Shown: piece by piece, positions 26,965 to 37,011 of the stretch | Numbering within the stretch: the stretch's first letter is position 1 | Layout: each line of letters opens with the position of its first letter | Source: Clostridium sp. | GTDB taxonomy: Bacteria > Bacillota > Dethiobacteria > Dethiobacterales > Dethiobacteraceae | Reading direction: 5' to 3' | Assembly (NCBI GenBank): GCA_018335695.1 | Contig: JAGXRV010000089.1 | Coordinates: 39,717-103,716 of the forward strand | Length of the DNA stretch: 64,000 nucleotides | The notes under the pieces: generated by a model | Told to the model about the DNA's origin: nothing | Databases searched by the model: none | The model's input: only the letters and a program-made list of their open reading frames with translations | Translations under genes and position numbers: made by a program

Positions 26965-28718
26965 GAGTGCCTCCGGAAATTCCTGGCAAGTGCCTGTTCG
27001 GAAAAGACGAGTACTGCAGGACGTCCATGAGGACAAGTAAAGGGACCTTCAGTTTCTGCCAACTGCTCCAAAAGGGCTTCCATCTCCCGCCGCTCCATTG
27101 ACCGGTTAGCTTTTATCGCTGCCTTACAGGCTAACGTTCGCAGTATTTTTTCGAAAACAACGGTTGTTCCGCCTGTTTCCTCCCGTACTACAGCGAGTAT
27201 CTCAGTTAAATCATCCTGATTTAGGCAATAGTGAGAAAAAGCCGGTACTGTCCGCAGAATAAACGTATTATTACCAAATGTTTCAAAAGTTAAACCCAGG
27301 TTGGCAAAAAAATCTAGCGAATTTTGCATCGCCGCAGCCGCTAACGGATCCAATTCAAAGGTTTGGGGGATTACTTCCTGGACAGTTACCGAGCCAACAG
27401 ACAGCTCCTTTTTTAATTGTTCGTAAAGGACGCGCTCATGTGCCGCATGTTGATCAAGCACATAAAGCTCACCCGCCTCGGACTGAGCCAAAAGATAGGT
27501 GGCAAGGTATTGCCCAATCGGCTTTAAACGTGGAAAGCGAGAGACTACTTTATCTTGCTGAAGCAATGTCTCAGTCTTAAAATTGTTAACAGGCGCACCT
27601 GCCGGTTGAAGAGAAAACAAAGAGTTGTCTGGCTTCGTCTCTTGCACATATTTCATCTCATATAAATTAACGTTGACAGGAGTTTCTCTTATCGCGGAAG
27701 TGCGGAACTCTCCAAGTTCAAACACAAGATCCGAGTGCCGCAGGATATCCTTCACGCCAGCTAATATCTGCCTATAGATCTCTCTTTCCCGAGAAAAGCG
27801 AACTTCTCGCTTAGCAGGATGAACATTAACATCTACCTCCTGCGGATCAATCGATAATAAAAAGATGGCTGCAGGGAAACGATTTCTAGGTAAAAGTGTA
27901 TGGTAAGCAGTCTGGATTGCATCACTTAACAAGGGCGAGCGCACAGGTCTCCGGTTCACAAAAAAGTACTGAAGATTACGGTTTGCCCTGACAAGAGCAG
28001 GTTTGGCAGTAAAGCCGCTTATCTTTACTAAGGAACCATGCCAGTCCAACCGTATCATCTGACGCATATTCTGCCTGCCCAGAACTTGTGCCGCAGCGTC
28101 CTCAAGTTTTCCATTACCCACTGTTGCAAACTGTTTTTTTTCGTTTATCGTCAGAGCAAAAGAAATCTCCGGCCACGCTAACGCCAGACGGTGAACGGTA
28201 TCGGTAATTTTGGCATTCTCCGTCGCTTCGCTCTTCGCAAACTTCAAACGAGCCGGTGTGTTGAAGAACAAACCCTCAACCCGGATTTCAGTTCCTGAAG
28301 GACAGCCCGTTTCGCTCATGCTGATCACCTGTCCACCGTGCACGACAATTTCTGTACCAACCATTTCCTGGGGCTGACGCGTAGTCAGTTGAAAACGACT
28401 AACAGCAGCAATACTTGGCAATGCCTCACCCCGAAACCCAAGTGATGTGATGACTGCCAGGTCGGCAGCGCTTCTAATTTTACTGGTGGCATGTCTTTGC
28501 AAAGCTAATGGCACGTCTTCCGGAGCTATGCCGCTGCCGTCGTCGCTCACCCGAATACTTTCAAGCCCTCCGCCGGCAACTTGGATAACTATGGTTGACG
28601 CGCCTGCATCAATCGCATTTTCCACCAGTTCCTTCACTACGGCTGCCGGTCGTTCCACAACCTCGCCGGCGGCAATCTGATTGGCGGTCAGCTCATCCAA
28701 CACTTGGATTTTAGCCAT
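26961..28718 (-). CDS. mutL: DNA mismatch repair protein MutL
   Basis: A 585-residue GHKL ATPase. ELVENAIDAGAS, SDDGSGI and LGFRGEALPSIA are the ATP-binding motifs, and NVHPAKREVRF closes the N-terminal half. In the C-terminal part LDQHAAHERVLYE matches DQHA-x2-E-x4-E, the Mn-dependent nicking site, and TCPHGRP is a second metal motif. MutL here is therefore an endonuclease, as expected where MutH is absent. The start overlaps mutS by eight bases. Confidence 0.95.
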   Translation of the reverse strand: MAKIQVLDELTANQIAAGEVVERPAAVVKELVENAIDAGASTIVIQVAGGGLESIRVSDDGSGIAPEDVPLALQRHATSKIRSAADLAVITSLGFRGEALPSIAAVSRFQLTTRQPQEMVGTEIVVHGGQVISMSETGCPSGTEIRVEGLFFNTPARLKFAKSEATENAKITDTVHRLALAWPEISFALTINEKKQFATVGNGKLEDAAAQVLGRQNMRQMIRLDWHGSLVKISGFTAKPALVRANRNLQYFFVNRRPVRSPLLSDAIQTAYHTLLPRNRFPAAIFLLSIDPQEVDVNVHPAKREVRFSREREIYRQILAGVKDILRHSDLVFELGEFRTSAIRETPVNVNLYEMKYVQETKPDNSLFSLQPAGAPVNNFKTETLLQQDKVVSRFPRLKPIGQYLATYLLAQSEAGELYVLDQHAAHERVLYEQLKKELSVGSVTVQEVIPQTFELDPLAAAAMQNSLDFFANLGLTFETFGNNTFILRTVPAFSHYCLNQDDLTEILAVVREETGGTTVVFEKILRTLACKAAIKANRSMERREMEALLEQLAETEGPFTCPHGRPAVLVFSEQALARNFRRHS

Positions 28719-31311
28719 GAGTAATCTCCTTTTTCAGGGCTTGCTGCAGGCTGTATAAGAGCTGCATCGCCTCGAGCGGTGTTGTAGTCATTAAATCTGC
28801 GCTTTCTGCCGCCGCAATTGCTTTGGCAAGTTCCGGGTCGGTGAAAAGGCGAAGTTGTTCTTCCTCTTTTACCGCCGCAACTTCCCTCGCTCCTTTAGCC
28901 GGTGACTCCAATGCCGACAAAATTTCCCGAGCCCGCCGAACAACGCTTTTTGGCAACCCGGCCAAATGAGCTACTTGTATTCCATAACTATGGTCAACAC
29001 TACCGGCAACCACTTTATGTAAGAAGACAATTTCCTCACCTTTCTCCTTGACCGCAGTAGCCAAATTTACTAAGCCGGGGAAAGCTCCCGCCATCTCGGT
29101 CAGTTCGTGGTAATGGGTGGCAAAAAGAGTTCGAGCTCCTGTTTTGTGGTAGAGATGCTCAAGCACTGCACGGGCGATGCTTATTCCGTCAAATGTGCTC
29201 GTGCCGCGTCCCACCTCATCAAGTAAAACGAGGCTTCGGTTTGTACCCCGCGCCAAAATATCTGCCACTTCACTCATTTCCACCATGAACGTACTTTGTC
29301 CGCCCGCCAAGTCATCGGCAGCGCCAATACGTGTAAATATTCTGTCCACAATCCCGATGCGGGCTTTTTTTGCCGGAACAAAGCTGCCAATCTGCGCCAA
29401 AAGCACAATTAAAGCTGTTTGCCGCATGTAAGTCGATTTGCCTGCCATGTTAGGACCCGTAATTAGTAAGATACGCTGCTTGTCCGGATGCAAAACAGTA
29501 TCATTTGGAACAAACATTGCTGCCTGTGTCACACGCTCCAATACCGGATGCCTGCCATCTAAAATTTCCAGCAATTCGCTCTCATCCACAACCGGCCGCA
29601 CATAACGGTATTCACGTGCTATCAGCGCCAGAGAATGAAAAACATCCAGTTCCGCCAAAACGGCAGCAGCCGACTGAATCTCGGCAGTATAGCAGGCTAC
29701 CCGTTCACGTACAGCCTGAAACAGTTCATATTCCAGAGCGCAAATCTTTTCTTCCGCACCCAAAACCGAAGCTTCAAGCTCTTTTAACTCCGGGGTAATA
29801 TAGCGCTCTGCATTAGATAATGTCTGTTTTCGGATGTAATCGCTCGGGGTTAAACCGGCATTGGCCCGCGTAATCTCTATATAATAGCCAAAAACTTTGT
29901 TGTAGCCAACCTTCAAAGACTTAATTCCGCTTCGTTCCCTTTCTCGCTGCTCAACGTCCAAAATTGTTTTGCGCCCATCGCGACAGATATGCCGCAACTC
30001 ATCCAGTTCAGCATTAAAGCCGTCCCGCAATAAACCGCCCTCACGCAGTGAGAACGGTGGCTCATCATCCAGTGCGGAGAGTAAAAAAGAGGTTAATTCT
30101 TCCGGCGAGGGAATACGCTTTGCAAGCGCTCGTATAGCTTTACCGCCACCTAAAAGCAATTCCTGTATTGCCGGCAATAAAGCCAGTGTCTTAGATAACG
30201 CCAATAAATCACGTGCGTTAGCGCCCAAAGAATGAACACGACTCAACAAGCGTTCCAGATCAGCTACATTTTTTAAGAAACCGCCAAGGTCATCAAGCAA
30301 GCCAAAATCAGTCATCAACTCTTCCACCGCATCCTGCCGGGCTTCAATCAGCGCCGGTTCCAGCAGAGGCTGCTCAAGCCAACGCTTTAACAGTCTGCCG
30401 CCTGGTGCCGTCTTCGTCCTGTCCAGCACCCACAATAAGGAACCATGCTTTTTCTCACTGCGTATGGTCCTTGTCAGTTCCAGATTGCGCCTAGTGGCGG
30501 CATCAAGCACCATGCAGCCTTCCGGGTCATAAACAAGCGGTCTATGTAAATGTTGTAAACCGCTTTGTCTGTTCCCATGCAAATACGCGAGCAGGGCACC
30601 TGCGGCAGGCAAAGCATAAAGTAATTCCGCACAGCCCAGACTCGTTAAGCTGCTCACTCCATATTGACTAAACATCATTTCCTGAGAATGTTTCAGCGTG
30701 TACCATTTCTCTTTGCAAGGCTGGACGGGTAAATCACCGCCCAGCCTGTTTAATGACCCTTTTATTAAAGGTGATTGCTGTGCCGCTTCATTGATAATAA
30801 TTTCCGCAGGTTGCAAACGCCATAATTCGTCTCTTAGAAACTTCTCCGTAAAATTGCCGGATTGCTGCGTCATGATAAACTCGCCTGTGGAGATATCAGC
30901 AGCTGCAAAACCGCAGCCGCCTTTTGCAATATAAACAGAAACCAGATAATTATTATTTTTCTCTTCAAGCAAGGACTCATTAAGCACCGTTCCCGGCGTA
31001 ATTATCTGAACAACTTCTCGCTTGACAATTCCTTTAACAGCTTTAGGGTCTTCCATCTGTTCACAGATAGCCACTTTATAGCCGCGTTCAAGCAGACGCC
31101 CGAGATATGTGTTTAGTGCATGGTATGGGAAACCTGCCAGTGGCACATCTTTGTCCCTGGAGGTAAGGACGATTTCCAACTCTCTTGCCCCTACTTTAGC
31201 GTCCTCAAAAAAAAGTTCATAAAAATCACCCACGCGAAAAAGGAGGATTTTATCCTGGTGCAGCTCTTTAATCTCCCTGTACTGCCTGATCATCGGTGTT
31301 TCGGTTTTCAA
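28711..31311 (-). CDS. mutS: DNA mismatch repair protein MutS
   Basis: An 866-residue mismatch sensor. LLFRVGDFYELFFEDA carries the Phe-x-Glu mismatch-reading motif (RVGDFYE-type). Walker A is LITGPNMAGKSTYMRQTAL, followed by DDLAGGQSTFMVEM and DEVGRGTSTFDG. The TTG at 31309-31311 has GGAGG seven bases upstream and gives MKTETPMIRQYREIK, which aligns with typical MutS N-termini. It overlaps the miaB 3' end by 44 bases. Confidence 0.95.
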   Translation of the reverse strand: MKTETPMIRQYREIKELHQDKILLFRVGDFYELFFEDAKVGARELEIVLTSRDKDVPLAGFPYHALNTYLGRLLERGYKVAICEQMEDPKAVKGIVKREVVQIITPGTVLNESLLEEKNNNYLVSVYIAKGGCGFAAADISTGEFIMTQQSGNFTEKFLRDELWRLQPAEIIINEAAQQSPLIKGSLNRLGGDLPVQPCKEKWYTLKHSQEMMFSQYGVSSLTSLGCAELLYALPAAGALLAYLHGNRQSGLQHLHRPLVYDPEGCMVLDAATRRNLELTRTIRSEKKHGSLLWVLDRTKTAPGGRLLKRWLEQPLLEPALIEARQDAVEELMTDFGLLDDLGGFLKNVADLERLLSRVHSLGANARDLLALSKTLALLPAIQELLLGGGKAIRALAKRIPSPEELTSFLLSALDDEPPFSLREGGLLRDGFNAELDELRHICRDGRKTILDVEQRERERSGIKSLKVGYNKVFGYYIEITRANAGLTPSDYIRKQTLSNAERYITPELKELEASVLGAEEKICALEYELFQAVRERVACYTAEIQSAAAVLAELDVFHSLALIAREYRYVRPVVDESELLEILDGRHPVLERVTQAAMFVPNDTVLHPDKQRILLITGPNMAGKSTYMRQTALIVLLAQIGSFVPAKKARIGIVDRIFTRIGAADDLAGGQSTFMVEMSEVADILARGTNRSLVLLDEVGRGTSTFDGISIARAVLEHLYHKTGARTLFATHYHELTEMAGAFPGLVNLATAVKEKGEEIVFLHKVVAGSVDHSYGIQVAHLAGLPKSVVRRAREILSALESPAKGAREVAAVKEEEQLRLFTDPELAKAIAAAESADLMTTTPLEAMQLLYSLQQALKKEITHG

Positions 31312-32632
31312 CGTTTATCCTCCCCAATAGGCTCCACGTTTTTGCTTCGCTGATTTCTACCTGCAGCAAATCTCCTGCAAGAACCCCCTCGCCCGTGAAG
31401 TTAACCGTTTTGCCTCCCCTTGTGCGTCCGCTCAACACATTCGGATTAGTCTTACTTCTTCCCTCGACCAAAACTTCAACTGTTTTACCAACCAACTGTT
31501 GATTATGGCGCAAACTATGCCTGTTTTGGACTTCTATTAGCCGCTGAAAACGTTCTTTTTTAATTTCGCTGCTAATCTGTGCCGGCATTTTCGCCGCCGG
31601 AGTACCGGCACGTTGTGAATAAAGGAAGGTAAATGCCGCATCATAACTCACCTGTTCGACAATATCCAAAGTAGCCAAAAAATCTGCTTCTGTCTCCCCT
31701 GGGAAGCCCACAATCAAATCAGTGCTGATAGCACAATCCGGCAGATAGCGCCTCAAAACTTCCACTTGTTCCAAGTAATGCTCCCGGGTATAACCCCTGT
31801 TCATTAAAGCTAAAATACGATTGCTGCCGGACTGAATCGGCAAATGGACGTGCTCGCAGATATTGACTCCTTCGGCAATCACACGAGCCAATTTTTCATG
31901 CCAATCTCTGGGGTGAGATGTCATAAAACGAATACGCTTAATGCCGCTTTCCCGGTCCACCCGTTGCAACAGATCGGAAAAATCAATCCTTTCAGCCAAG
32001 TCTTTACCGTATGAATTTACATTTTGACCCAAAAGCGTTACTTCTCGATAGCCCTGCCTCGCTAAATCGCTGACCTCATTCATAATCTCAGCCGGATGGC
32101 GGCTTCTCTCCCGCCCGCGCACATACGGCACAATACAATAAGCACAAAAATTGTTGCACCCGTAGGTAATGTTTACCCAGGCGCGAACTCCGTCTTTACG
32201 GCTGACCGGCAACCCTTCGACAACGTCGCCAGCTTCATCCCATAAATCAAGCAAAGGCTCATTGCTTTGTGATGCTTTTTGCAATAATGCTGGAAACGCG
32301 GCAAGATTGTGCGTACCGAAAACCAGGTCCACAAATGGATGCTTTTTTATCAGTTTTCCGGCAACAGCTTCCTGCTGTACCATACAACCGCAAACGGCGA
32401 TCATCATCTCAGGTCTAGTCTGCTTCAGCTTGCCTAACCGCCCAATTTGACCAAACACTTTGTCTTCCGCTTTCTGCCTAACCGCACAAGTATTGATAAT
32501 TACCAAATCAGCATTTTCAGTTTCAGTCGTCTCTTCATAACCTAATTCCAACAGAAAACCCCGGAGCGTTTCAGCATCACGTTCGTTCATCTGACAGCCA
32601 AAAACAGTCAGGTTGTACTTCTTTTTTGCCAT
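31268..32632 (-). CDS. miaB: tRNA-2-methylthio-N6-dimethylallyladenosine synthase
   Basis: A 454-residue radical SAM methylthiotransferase. The UPF0004 domain starts TVFGCQMNERDAETL, with further cluster cysteines in INTCAVRQKAE and VCGCMVQQ. The radical SAM motif is CNNFCAYCIVPYVRGRERSR (C-x3-C-x2-C). A TRAM domain occupies the last ~65 residues. It converts i6A37 into ms2i6A37 after MiaA. Heads the miaB-mutS-mutL-miaA-hfq run with overlapping genes, 18 bases after proA. Confidence 0.94.
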   Translation of the reverse strand: MAKKKYNLTVFGCQMNERDAETLRGFLLELGYEETTETENADLVIINTCAVRQKAEDKVFGQIGRLGKLKQTRPEMMIAVCGCMVQQEAVAGKLIKKHPFVDLVFGTHNLAAFPALLQKASQSNEPLLDLWDEAGDVVEGLPVSRKDGVRAWVNITYGCNNFCAYCIVPYVRGRERSRHPAEIMNEVSDLARQGYREVTLLGQNVNSYGKDLAERIDFSDLLQRVDRESGIKRIRFMTSHPRDWHEKLARVIAEGVNICEHVHLPIQSGSNRILALMNRGYTREHYLEQVEVLRRYLPDCAISTDLIVGFPGETEADFLATLDIVEQVSYDAAFTFLYSQRAGTPAAKMPAQISSEIKKERFQRLIEVQNRHSLRHNQQLVGKTVEVLVEGRSKTNPNVLSGRTRGGKTVNFTGEGVLAGDLLQVEISEAKTWSLLGRINVENRNTDDQAVQGD

Positions 32633-32650
32633 TAAGTTGCCTCGCCTGTC

Positions 32651-33940
32651 TTAGTATTCTTTGTGTATATTTCTATGCTTAAATGTTTTAATACGATTGA
32701 CATAATCCTCAACTACATGACCATTGCCCATAAGCTTGTACTTATAAATCAATAACCCCTCTAAGCCTACAGGTCCTCTGGCGTGAAGTTTACCTGTGCT
32801 TATTCCCACCTCTGCCCCAAAACCATAGCGAAAACCGTCACTAAAGCGGGTAGAGCAATTCCAAAAGACGTTACCGGCGTCAACAAAATCCATAAAGCGA
32901 CGTGCTCTCGCCTTGTTTCTGGTGATAATGCAGTCGGTATGCCCGGAACCATACGTATTGACATGGTTAATCGCCTCCTCAAGACCGGAGACAACTTTAA
33001 TCGCCAGCTTATAGTCAAGATATTCGCTTTTCCAATCTTCCTCTGTGGCAGGGTTTACAGCAATAAAAGCCCTCGTTCTCTGGCAGCCTAGCAGTTCAAC
33101 ATTTTTCTTGACAAGCGCTTCTTTGATTAAAGGTAAAAACTCAGCCGCTATCTGTTCGTGAACCAAAAGAGTTTCAGCAGCGTTGCAAACGGCGACATAC
33201 TGGGTTTTTGCATCTACAACTATCTTGACCGCCATACTGAGGTCTGCTTCTTTATCAACATAACAGTGACAAATTCCGTCTGCGTGACCCATTACCGGGA
33301 TATTAGAATTATCCATAATGTGTCGGACAAATTCATTTGAACCCCTGGGAATAATTAAATCAATCTGCTTGTCCATTTTTAACATTTCATCTACATCAGA
33401 ACGAGTAGTCAACAAAGCTGCCCAATTTGCGGGAAGACCGGCTTCTGTCGCAGCCTTGATAATGATTTCAGCCAAGATTGAATTAGTCTCCCTGGCCTCC
33501 GCCCCGCCCTTTAAGAGCACTGCATTGCCGCTCTTAAGGCAAAGAGTAGCGATTTGCACAAGCGCGTCAGGCCTTGATTCAAAGATGACTCCAATTACCC
33601 CAATAGGGCATGTCACCTTATACAACTCCAAACCGTCGTCTAATTCTGTAGATAATAAAGTTTTGCCCACAGGGTCCTCCAAAGCCAGAAGGCTGGCTAT
33701 ACCCTCAGTCACGTCAGCAATTTTCGCTTCATCAAACACCAGGCGCTTAAGTAAAGGCGCAGGCAGATTCTCTTTTCTGCTCCGTTCCAGGTCGGCCAGG
33801 TTTGCACTGATAATTTCCTCTTTTCTGGTTTGCAGGGATGATGCGATGAGTTGCAGAGCCCTGTCTTTTAGTTCTGTGCCGGCGACAGCCAGTATAAAAG
33901 ATGCCTCTTTAACTTGGCTTGTCAGTTCATCTATTTTCAT
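32651..33940 (-). CDS. proA: Glutamate-5-semialdehyde (gamma-glutamyl phosphate) reductase
   Basis: A 429-residue aldehyde-dehydrogenase-fold enzyme in proline synthesis. The catalytic cysteine is in YVAVCNAAETLLVH. GVIGVIFESRPDALVQIA, LLKGGAEARETN and LIIPRGSNEFVRHIM are ProA motifs. It reduces gamma-glutamyl phosphate with NADPH. The ATG follows AGGAGGGTTGTC. No proB is beside it, so glutamate kinase must be encoded elsewhere. Confidence 0.94.
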   Translation of the reverse strand: MKIDELTSQVKEASFILAVAGTELKDRALQLIASSLQTRKEEIISANLADLERSRKENLPAPLLKRLVFDEAKIADVTEGIASLLALEDPVGKTLLSTELDDGLELYKVTCPIGVIGVIFESRPDALVQIATLCLKSGNAVLLKGGAEARETNSILAEIIIKAATEAGLPANWAALLTTRSDVDEMLKMDKQIDLIIPRGSNEFVRHIMDNSNIPVMGHADGICHCYVDKEADLSMAVKIVVDAKTQYVAVCNAAETLLVHEQIAAEFLPLIKEALVKKNVELLGCQRTRAFIAVNPATEEDWKSEYLDYKLAIKVVSGLEEAINHVNTYGSGHTDCIITRNKARARRFMDFVDAGNVFWNCSTRFSDGFRYGFGAEVGISTGKLHARGPVGLEGLLIYKYKLMGNGHVVEDYVNRIKTFKHRNIHKEY

Positions 33941-33983
33941 GACAACCCTCCTGTTCTATTTGGAATCAATCTCCCCTGATAAT

Positions 33984-34017
33984 CCCCTCTCCCTCTGGGA
34001 GAGGGTTAGGGTGAGGG
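33984..34017. repeat. REP-like palindrome (CCCCTCTCCCTC family), copy 1
   Basis: CCCTCTCCCTCTGGGAGAGG followed by GTTAGGGTGAGGG. Two further copies lie at 47645 and 47682. This palindrome type is widespread in bacterial intergenic DNA. The rest of 33941-34210 is AT-rich and shows no gene. Confidence 0.75.
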
Positions 34018-34210
34018 CAGATTGAGGATATTTTCATCACTCCAAAGCGCCCCCGACTTTTTAGGGAGGGATGTACGTTTAATACATCTTTTTTGTTATT
34101 ATACCATAATTTGCTGCAGGAATTTATTAAATACATCAGAATAAAGCAATGGAGAAGATTTGTTCTAAAAGTAACAGTATCAAAAAATCTAACTAAGTTG
34201 GAGGTATAAA

Positions 34211-34750
34211 ATGCTAAAAAAGCTTATCCTGATCATTTTAGCGTTATTTTTAGCCGTGATAGCTTTCTTGCTCGCCCCCTCACTATTGCCTCAGGCAACC
34301 ACGCCTACTGCTCCAGCTCCGCCTGCTGCCGGAGAAGCTCCTCGATTACCTAACCTGCCTGAACAATTCGCAGGTGTGCAGTTGGTTTCATCCGAGAGCG
34401 GTGAAACAGCAATGCGAGAAATTTTAAAGCTGCATAGAAATCCCTTCCCGTTGTTAGACGGTTTGATTGCGCAATATTCCGGCGCAACAGAAGTAACAGT
34501 CTGGGTTTCTCTCTCGCCTACGGCTGATGAAGCCGAGATGCTGATGGAGCGAATGGTAGAAACCATGCCTGCCAGCACTGTTTTTACGGAAGAGTCGGTA
34601 TTCCCGCTTGAGGGAAAGCAAATCTATCATGTTACCGGCATGGGCATGGACCATTACTACTGGCTTGACGGACTCTACGTTTACTGGGTGGCGATAGGAG
34701 CAATTGACGAACCGTTAACCGTGTTGGAGGCATTGCTACAGGCCCTCTAA
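34211..34750 (+). CDS. Membrane-anchored protein of unknown function
   Basis: A 179-residue protein not recognised. Residues 4-27 (LKKLILIILALF onward) are a hydrophobic signal-anchor, followed by a Pro/Ala/Thr-rich linker (about 28-45) and a globular part of ~130 residues. The globular part contains VTVWVSLSPTADEAEMLMERM and ends in DHYYWLDGLYVYWVAIG. It is expected on the outer face of the membrane. GGAGG precedes the ATG. It stands alone on the plus strand and its stop overlaps the convergent aminotransferase gene by four bases. No cysteine follows the hydrophobic stretch, so it is not a lipoprotein. Confidence 0.7.
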   Translation: MLKKLILIILALFLAVIAFLLAPSLLPQATTPTAPAPPAAGEAPRLPNLPEQFAGVQLVSSESGETAMREILKLHRNPFPLLDGLIAQYSGATEVTVWVSLSPTADEAEMLMERMVETMPASTVFTEESVFPLEGKQIYHVTGMGMDHYYWLDGLYVYWVAIGAIDEPLTVLEALLQAL

Positions 34751-35901
34751 AAAGCTGATATTTCGCGCAAAGCGGTCAAAATCGCTGTCACGTCATCTGC
34801 CGTGTTTTGATAGCCCAAGGAAAAGCGCACTGTTCCTTGCGGGAATGTGCCTATTGTTTTGTGAGCAAGCGGCGCACAGTGCAAGCCTGCTCTGGTTTGG
34901 ATTCCATATGCCTGGTCAAGCATAAAACTTAGGTCTCCGCAATCTACACCAGCCAAATTGACTGAGACAGTGCTAACTGATTTGGCTGTTTGTTTTGTTC
35001 CGTAAATTGTGATGCCGCCAATTTCGGCTAAGCCGGACAGCAATGCTTCCATCAGCAAGGCTTTTTGATTACGTATTGTTGCTAAACCCGTTTTGGAAAT
35101 CATCCGCACACCGGCAGCCAAGCCGGCGATACCAGGCATATTTTGTGTGCCGCTCTCGTATTTGTCGGGCAAAAAATCCGGCTGAAATTCGTCTTCTGAT
35201 TTACTGCCGGTTCCTCCTTCAACTAATGGTTTTGTAACGGCTGCAGCCCGTTCGCTTATACAAAGTCCGCCGATTCCAGGCGGCCCTAAGAGACCTTTAT
35301 GACCGGTAAACGCCAAATAGTCACACTGCAAAGCTGTAAAATCTACAACTTCAGTACCGGCTGTCTGAGCCGCATCAACGCAAAAAAATGTATCTGTTCC
35401 CGCCAGCATTTCCCCCGCTTCATAAACAGGCAAGATTGTCCCTGTTACATTAGAAGCATGTGTGAGAACAACAAGCCGGGTATTCGGTCGCAAAGCTTGG
35501 CGAAGTTTTTGCAAATCAAAAGTACCGTCAGGAGCGCACGCAAGCTGTTCAACCAAGACGTTGCCATCTCTTGCTAAGCGCGAGAGCGGCCGCACAACAG
35601 CATTATGTTCCATGGAAGAGATCAGCACATGGTCACCTGCTGAAAGCAAGCCCTTAAATACCAGGTTTAGCGAAGTGGTCACGTTTGGTGTGAAAATAAT
35701 CTGCTCCGGCTCCGGAACAACTAATAAACGAGCCAATAAGCTTCGTGCCTCATAAACCATCCTGGCTGCATCTAACGACCTATGATAAGCCCCTCGTCCG
35801 GGACTACAGCCAATATCACGCAGATAATAGATCATATTTTCCACAACTTCCGGCGGTCTGGGAAATGTGGTGGCTGCATGGTCGGCATATACTTCCCTCA
35901 T
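34747..35901 (-). CDS. Class V aminotransferase / cysteine desulfurase-like protein
   Basis: A 384-residue PLP enzyme of the NifS/SufS superfamily. VYADHAATTFPRP starts the fold; SSMEHNAVVRPL, DAAQTAGTEVVDF and FTGHKGLLGPPGIGGL hold the cofactor, with Lys in GHKG binding PLP. RAGLHCAPLAHKTIGT carries the cysteine that would take up sulfur or selenium. Two adjacent ATGs (35904 and 35901) follow AGGAGG; the second has better spacing, and both overlap the LysR stop. Pairing with a LysR regulator resembles selenium-linked loci in Clostridia. Cysteine desulfurase and selenocysteine lyase activity cannot be told apart here. Confidence 0.82.
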   Translation of the reverse strand: MREVYADHAATTFPRPPEVVENMIYYLRDIGCSPGRGAYHRSLDAARMVYEARSLLARLLVVPEPEQIIFTPNVTTSLNLVFKGLLSAGDHVLISSMEHNAVVRPLSRLARDGNVLVEQLACAPDGTFDLQKLRQALRPNTRLVVLTHASNVTGTILPVYEAGEMLAGTDTFFCVDAAQTAGTEVVDFTALQCDYLAFTGHKGLLGPPGIGGLCISERAAAVTKPLVEGGTGSKSEDEFQPDFLPDKYESGTQNMPGIAGLAAGVRMISKTGLATIRNQKALLMEALLSGLAEIGGITIYGTKQTAKSVSTVSVNLAGVDCGDLSFMLDQAYGIQTRAGLHCAPLAHKTIGTFPQGTVRFSLGYQNTADDVTAILTALREISAF

Positions 35902-36818
35902 CATGGAGCCTCCTGACAAAAAAATGTTTTCAGATTTACGTAGAGAGCACTGACAGCCGGAGAAAAAACCCTTTTTTGATGATATACCAACCAAAATTGC
36001 CTTGTCAACCTTTGACCGGCAAAGGGGCGGATGTCTAACAAGCCAAACTCGGCATACTCTTCCACCACGAAGCGGGAGATGACTGTCAGGCCTACTCCTT
36101 GCCTGACTGCCTGTTTGATAGTCTCCTGATTATCAAAGACGGACACTTTATATTGCTCCAATGAATTGCCGGCGTTTCTTAATTCCCGTTCAAACAAAGA
36201 GCGGGTACCTGACCCCGGTTCTCTCAACAGCAACTTTCGCCCAAGCAAATCGTTCCCGGTCAACAAATCGCGGCACAATAGATTGCTGTATTCCTCCCGC
36301 TTGGGAATAGCAACAACCAACTCATCCTCAAGAATTGGTTCGAATACAAGATGAGGATGTTGACTCTTCTCCCCAACTACTCCTAAAGGATAGTGGTAGC
36401 GAAAAATATCTTCACATACCTGGCGTGAATTTTCCTGGTGCAAACTGACAGATACGGAAGGGTATTTCGCTTCAAAGGCAGAGATTGCGCGTGGCAACAG
36501 GTATTGGCAGGGAACGGAACTTGCTGCCACCAGCAAAGTCTCTTCTCCTAATGCGTCATTCCCTTGCAGTTCTGCCAATGCTAGCGTCCGCATGTCTAAC
36601 ATATTGCGGGCATGGCGGTACAGAGACTCCCCTGCTTGTGTAAGGAGCAAGTCACTTTTGCCCCGGTCAAACAGCGGCATACCCAATTCCTTTTCCAGGT
36701 TTTTTACATGGGCGCTGACTGTGGGCTGGCTTAAAAAGAGAATTTCTGCGGCACGGGAAAAAGAACGGTTACCTACTACCGTAACAAATGCTTCCAGTTG
36801 GTAAAACTCCACTGTCAT
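35901..36818 (-). CDS. LysR-family transcriptional regulator
   Basis: A regulator of about 305 residues. The N-terminal winged helix reads FYQLEAFVTVVGNRSFSRAA, then LSQPTVSAHVKNLEKELG; the rest is the two-lobed effector-binding domain. ATG 36818, with AAAGGTGG upstream, or the following GTG may be the start. The stop overlaps the aminotransferase start, so both are made together. The closest named group I recognise is the LysR type found in selenium-metabolism loci or CysL-like regulators; the effector is unknown. Confidence 0.85.
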   Translation of the reverse strand: MTVEFYQLEAFVTVVGNRSFSRAAEILFLSQPTVSAHVKNLEKELGMPLFDRGKSDLLLTQAGESLYRHARNMLDMRTLALAELQGNDALGEETLLVAASSVPCQYLLPRAISAFEAKYPSVSVSLHQENSRQVCEDIFRYHYPLGVVGEKSQHPHLVFEPILEDELVVAIPKREEYSNLLCRDLLTGNDLLGRKLLLREPGSGTRSLFERELRNAGNSLEQYKVSVFDNQETIKQAVRQGVGLTVISRFVVEEYAEFGLLDIRPFAGQRLTRQFWLVYHQKRVFSPAVSALYVNLKTFFCQEAP

Positions 36819-37011
36819 CCCCACCTTTCTGATTATCTTTCTATTATATTGTTCGCAAAAGATTGTGTTAAATCCTGCCTGCTCTCACTATGAATAAATA
36901 GTGAAGAGAGAACAATTAGCTTCCAGACGACAAAGAATAACCTACCAAAACGCTTGCTCTTGTGTTACAATAGGTTAAAACAAGAGAAGAGCATCGAGAC
37001 AAATTAAGGAG

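Noticed and set aside
33318..34025. 235-codon plus-strand frame
   Set aside because: Antisense to proA with low-complexity Ser/Ala-rich translation; its end runs into the REP palindrome.
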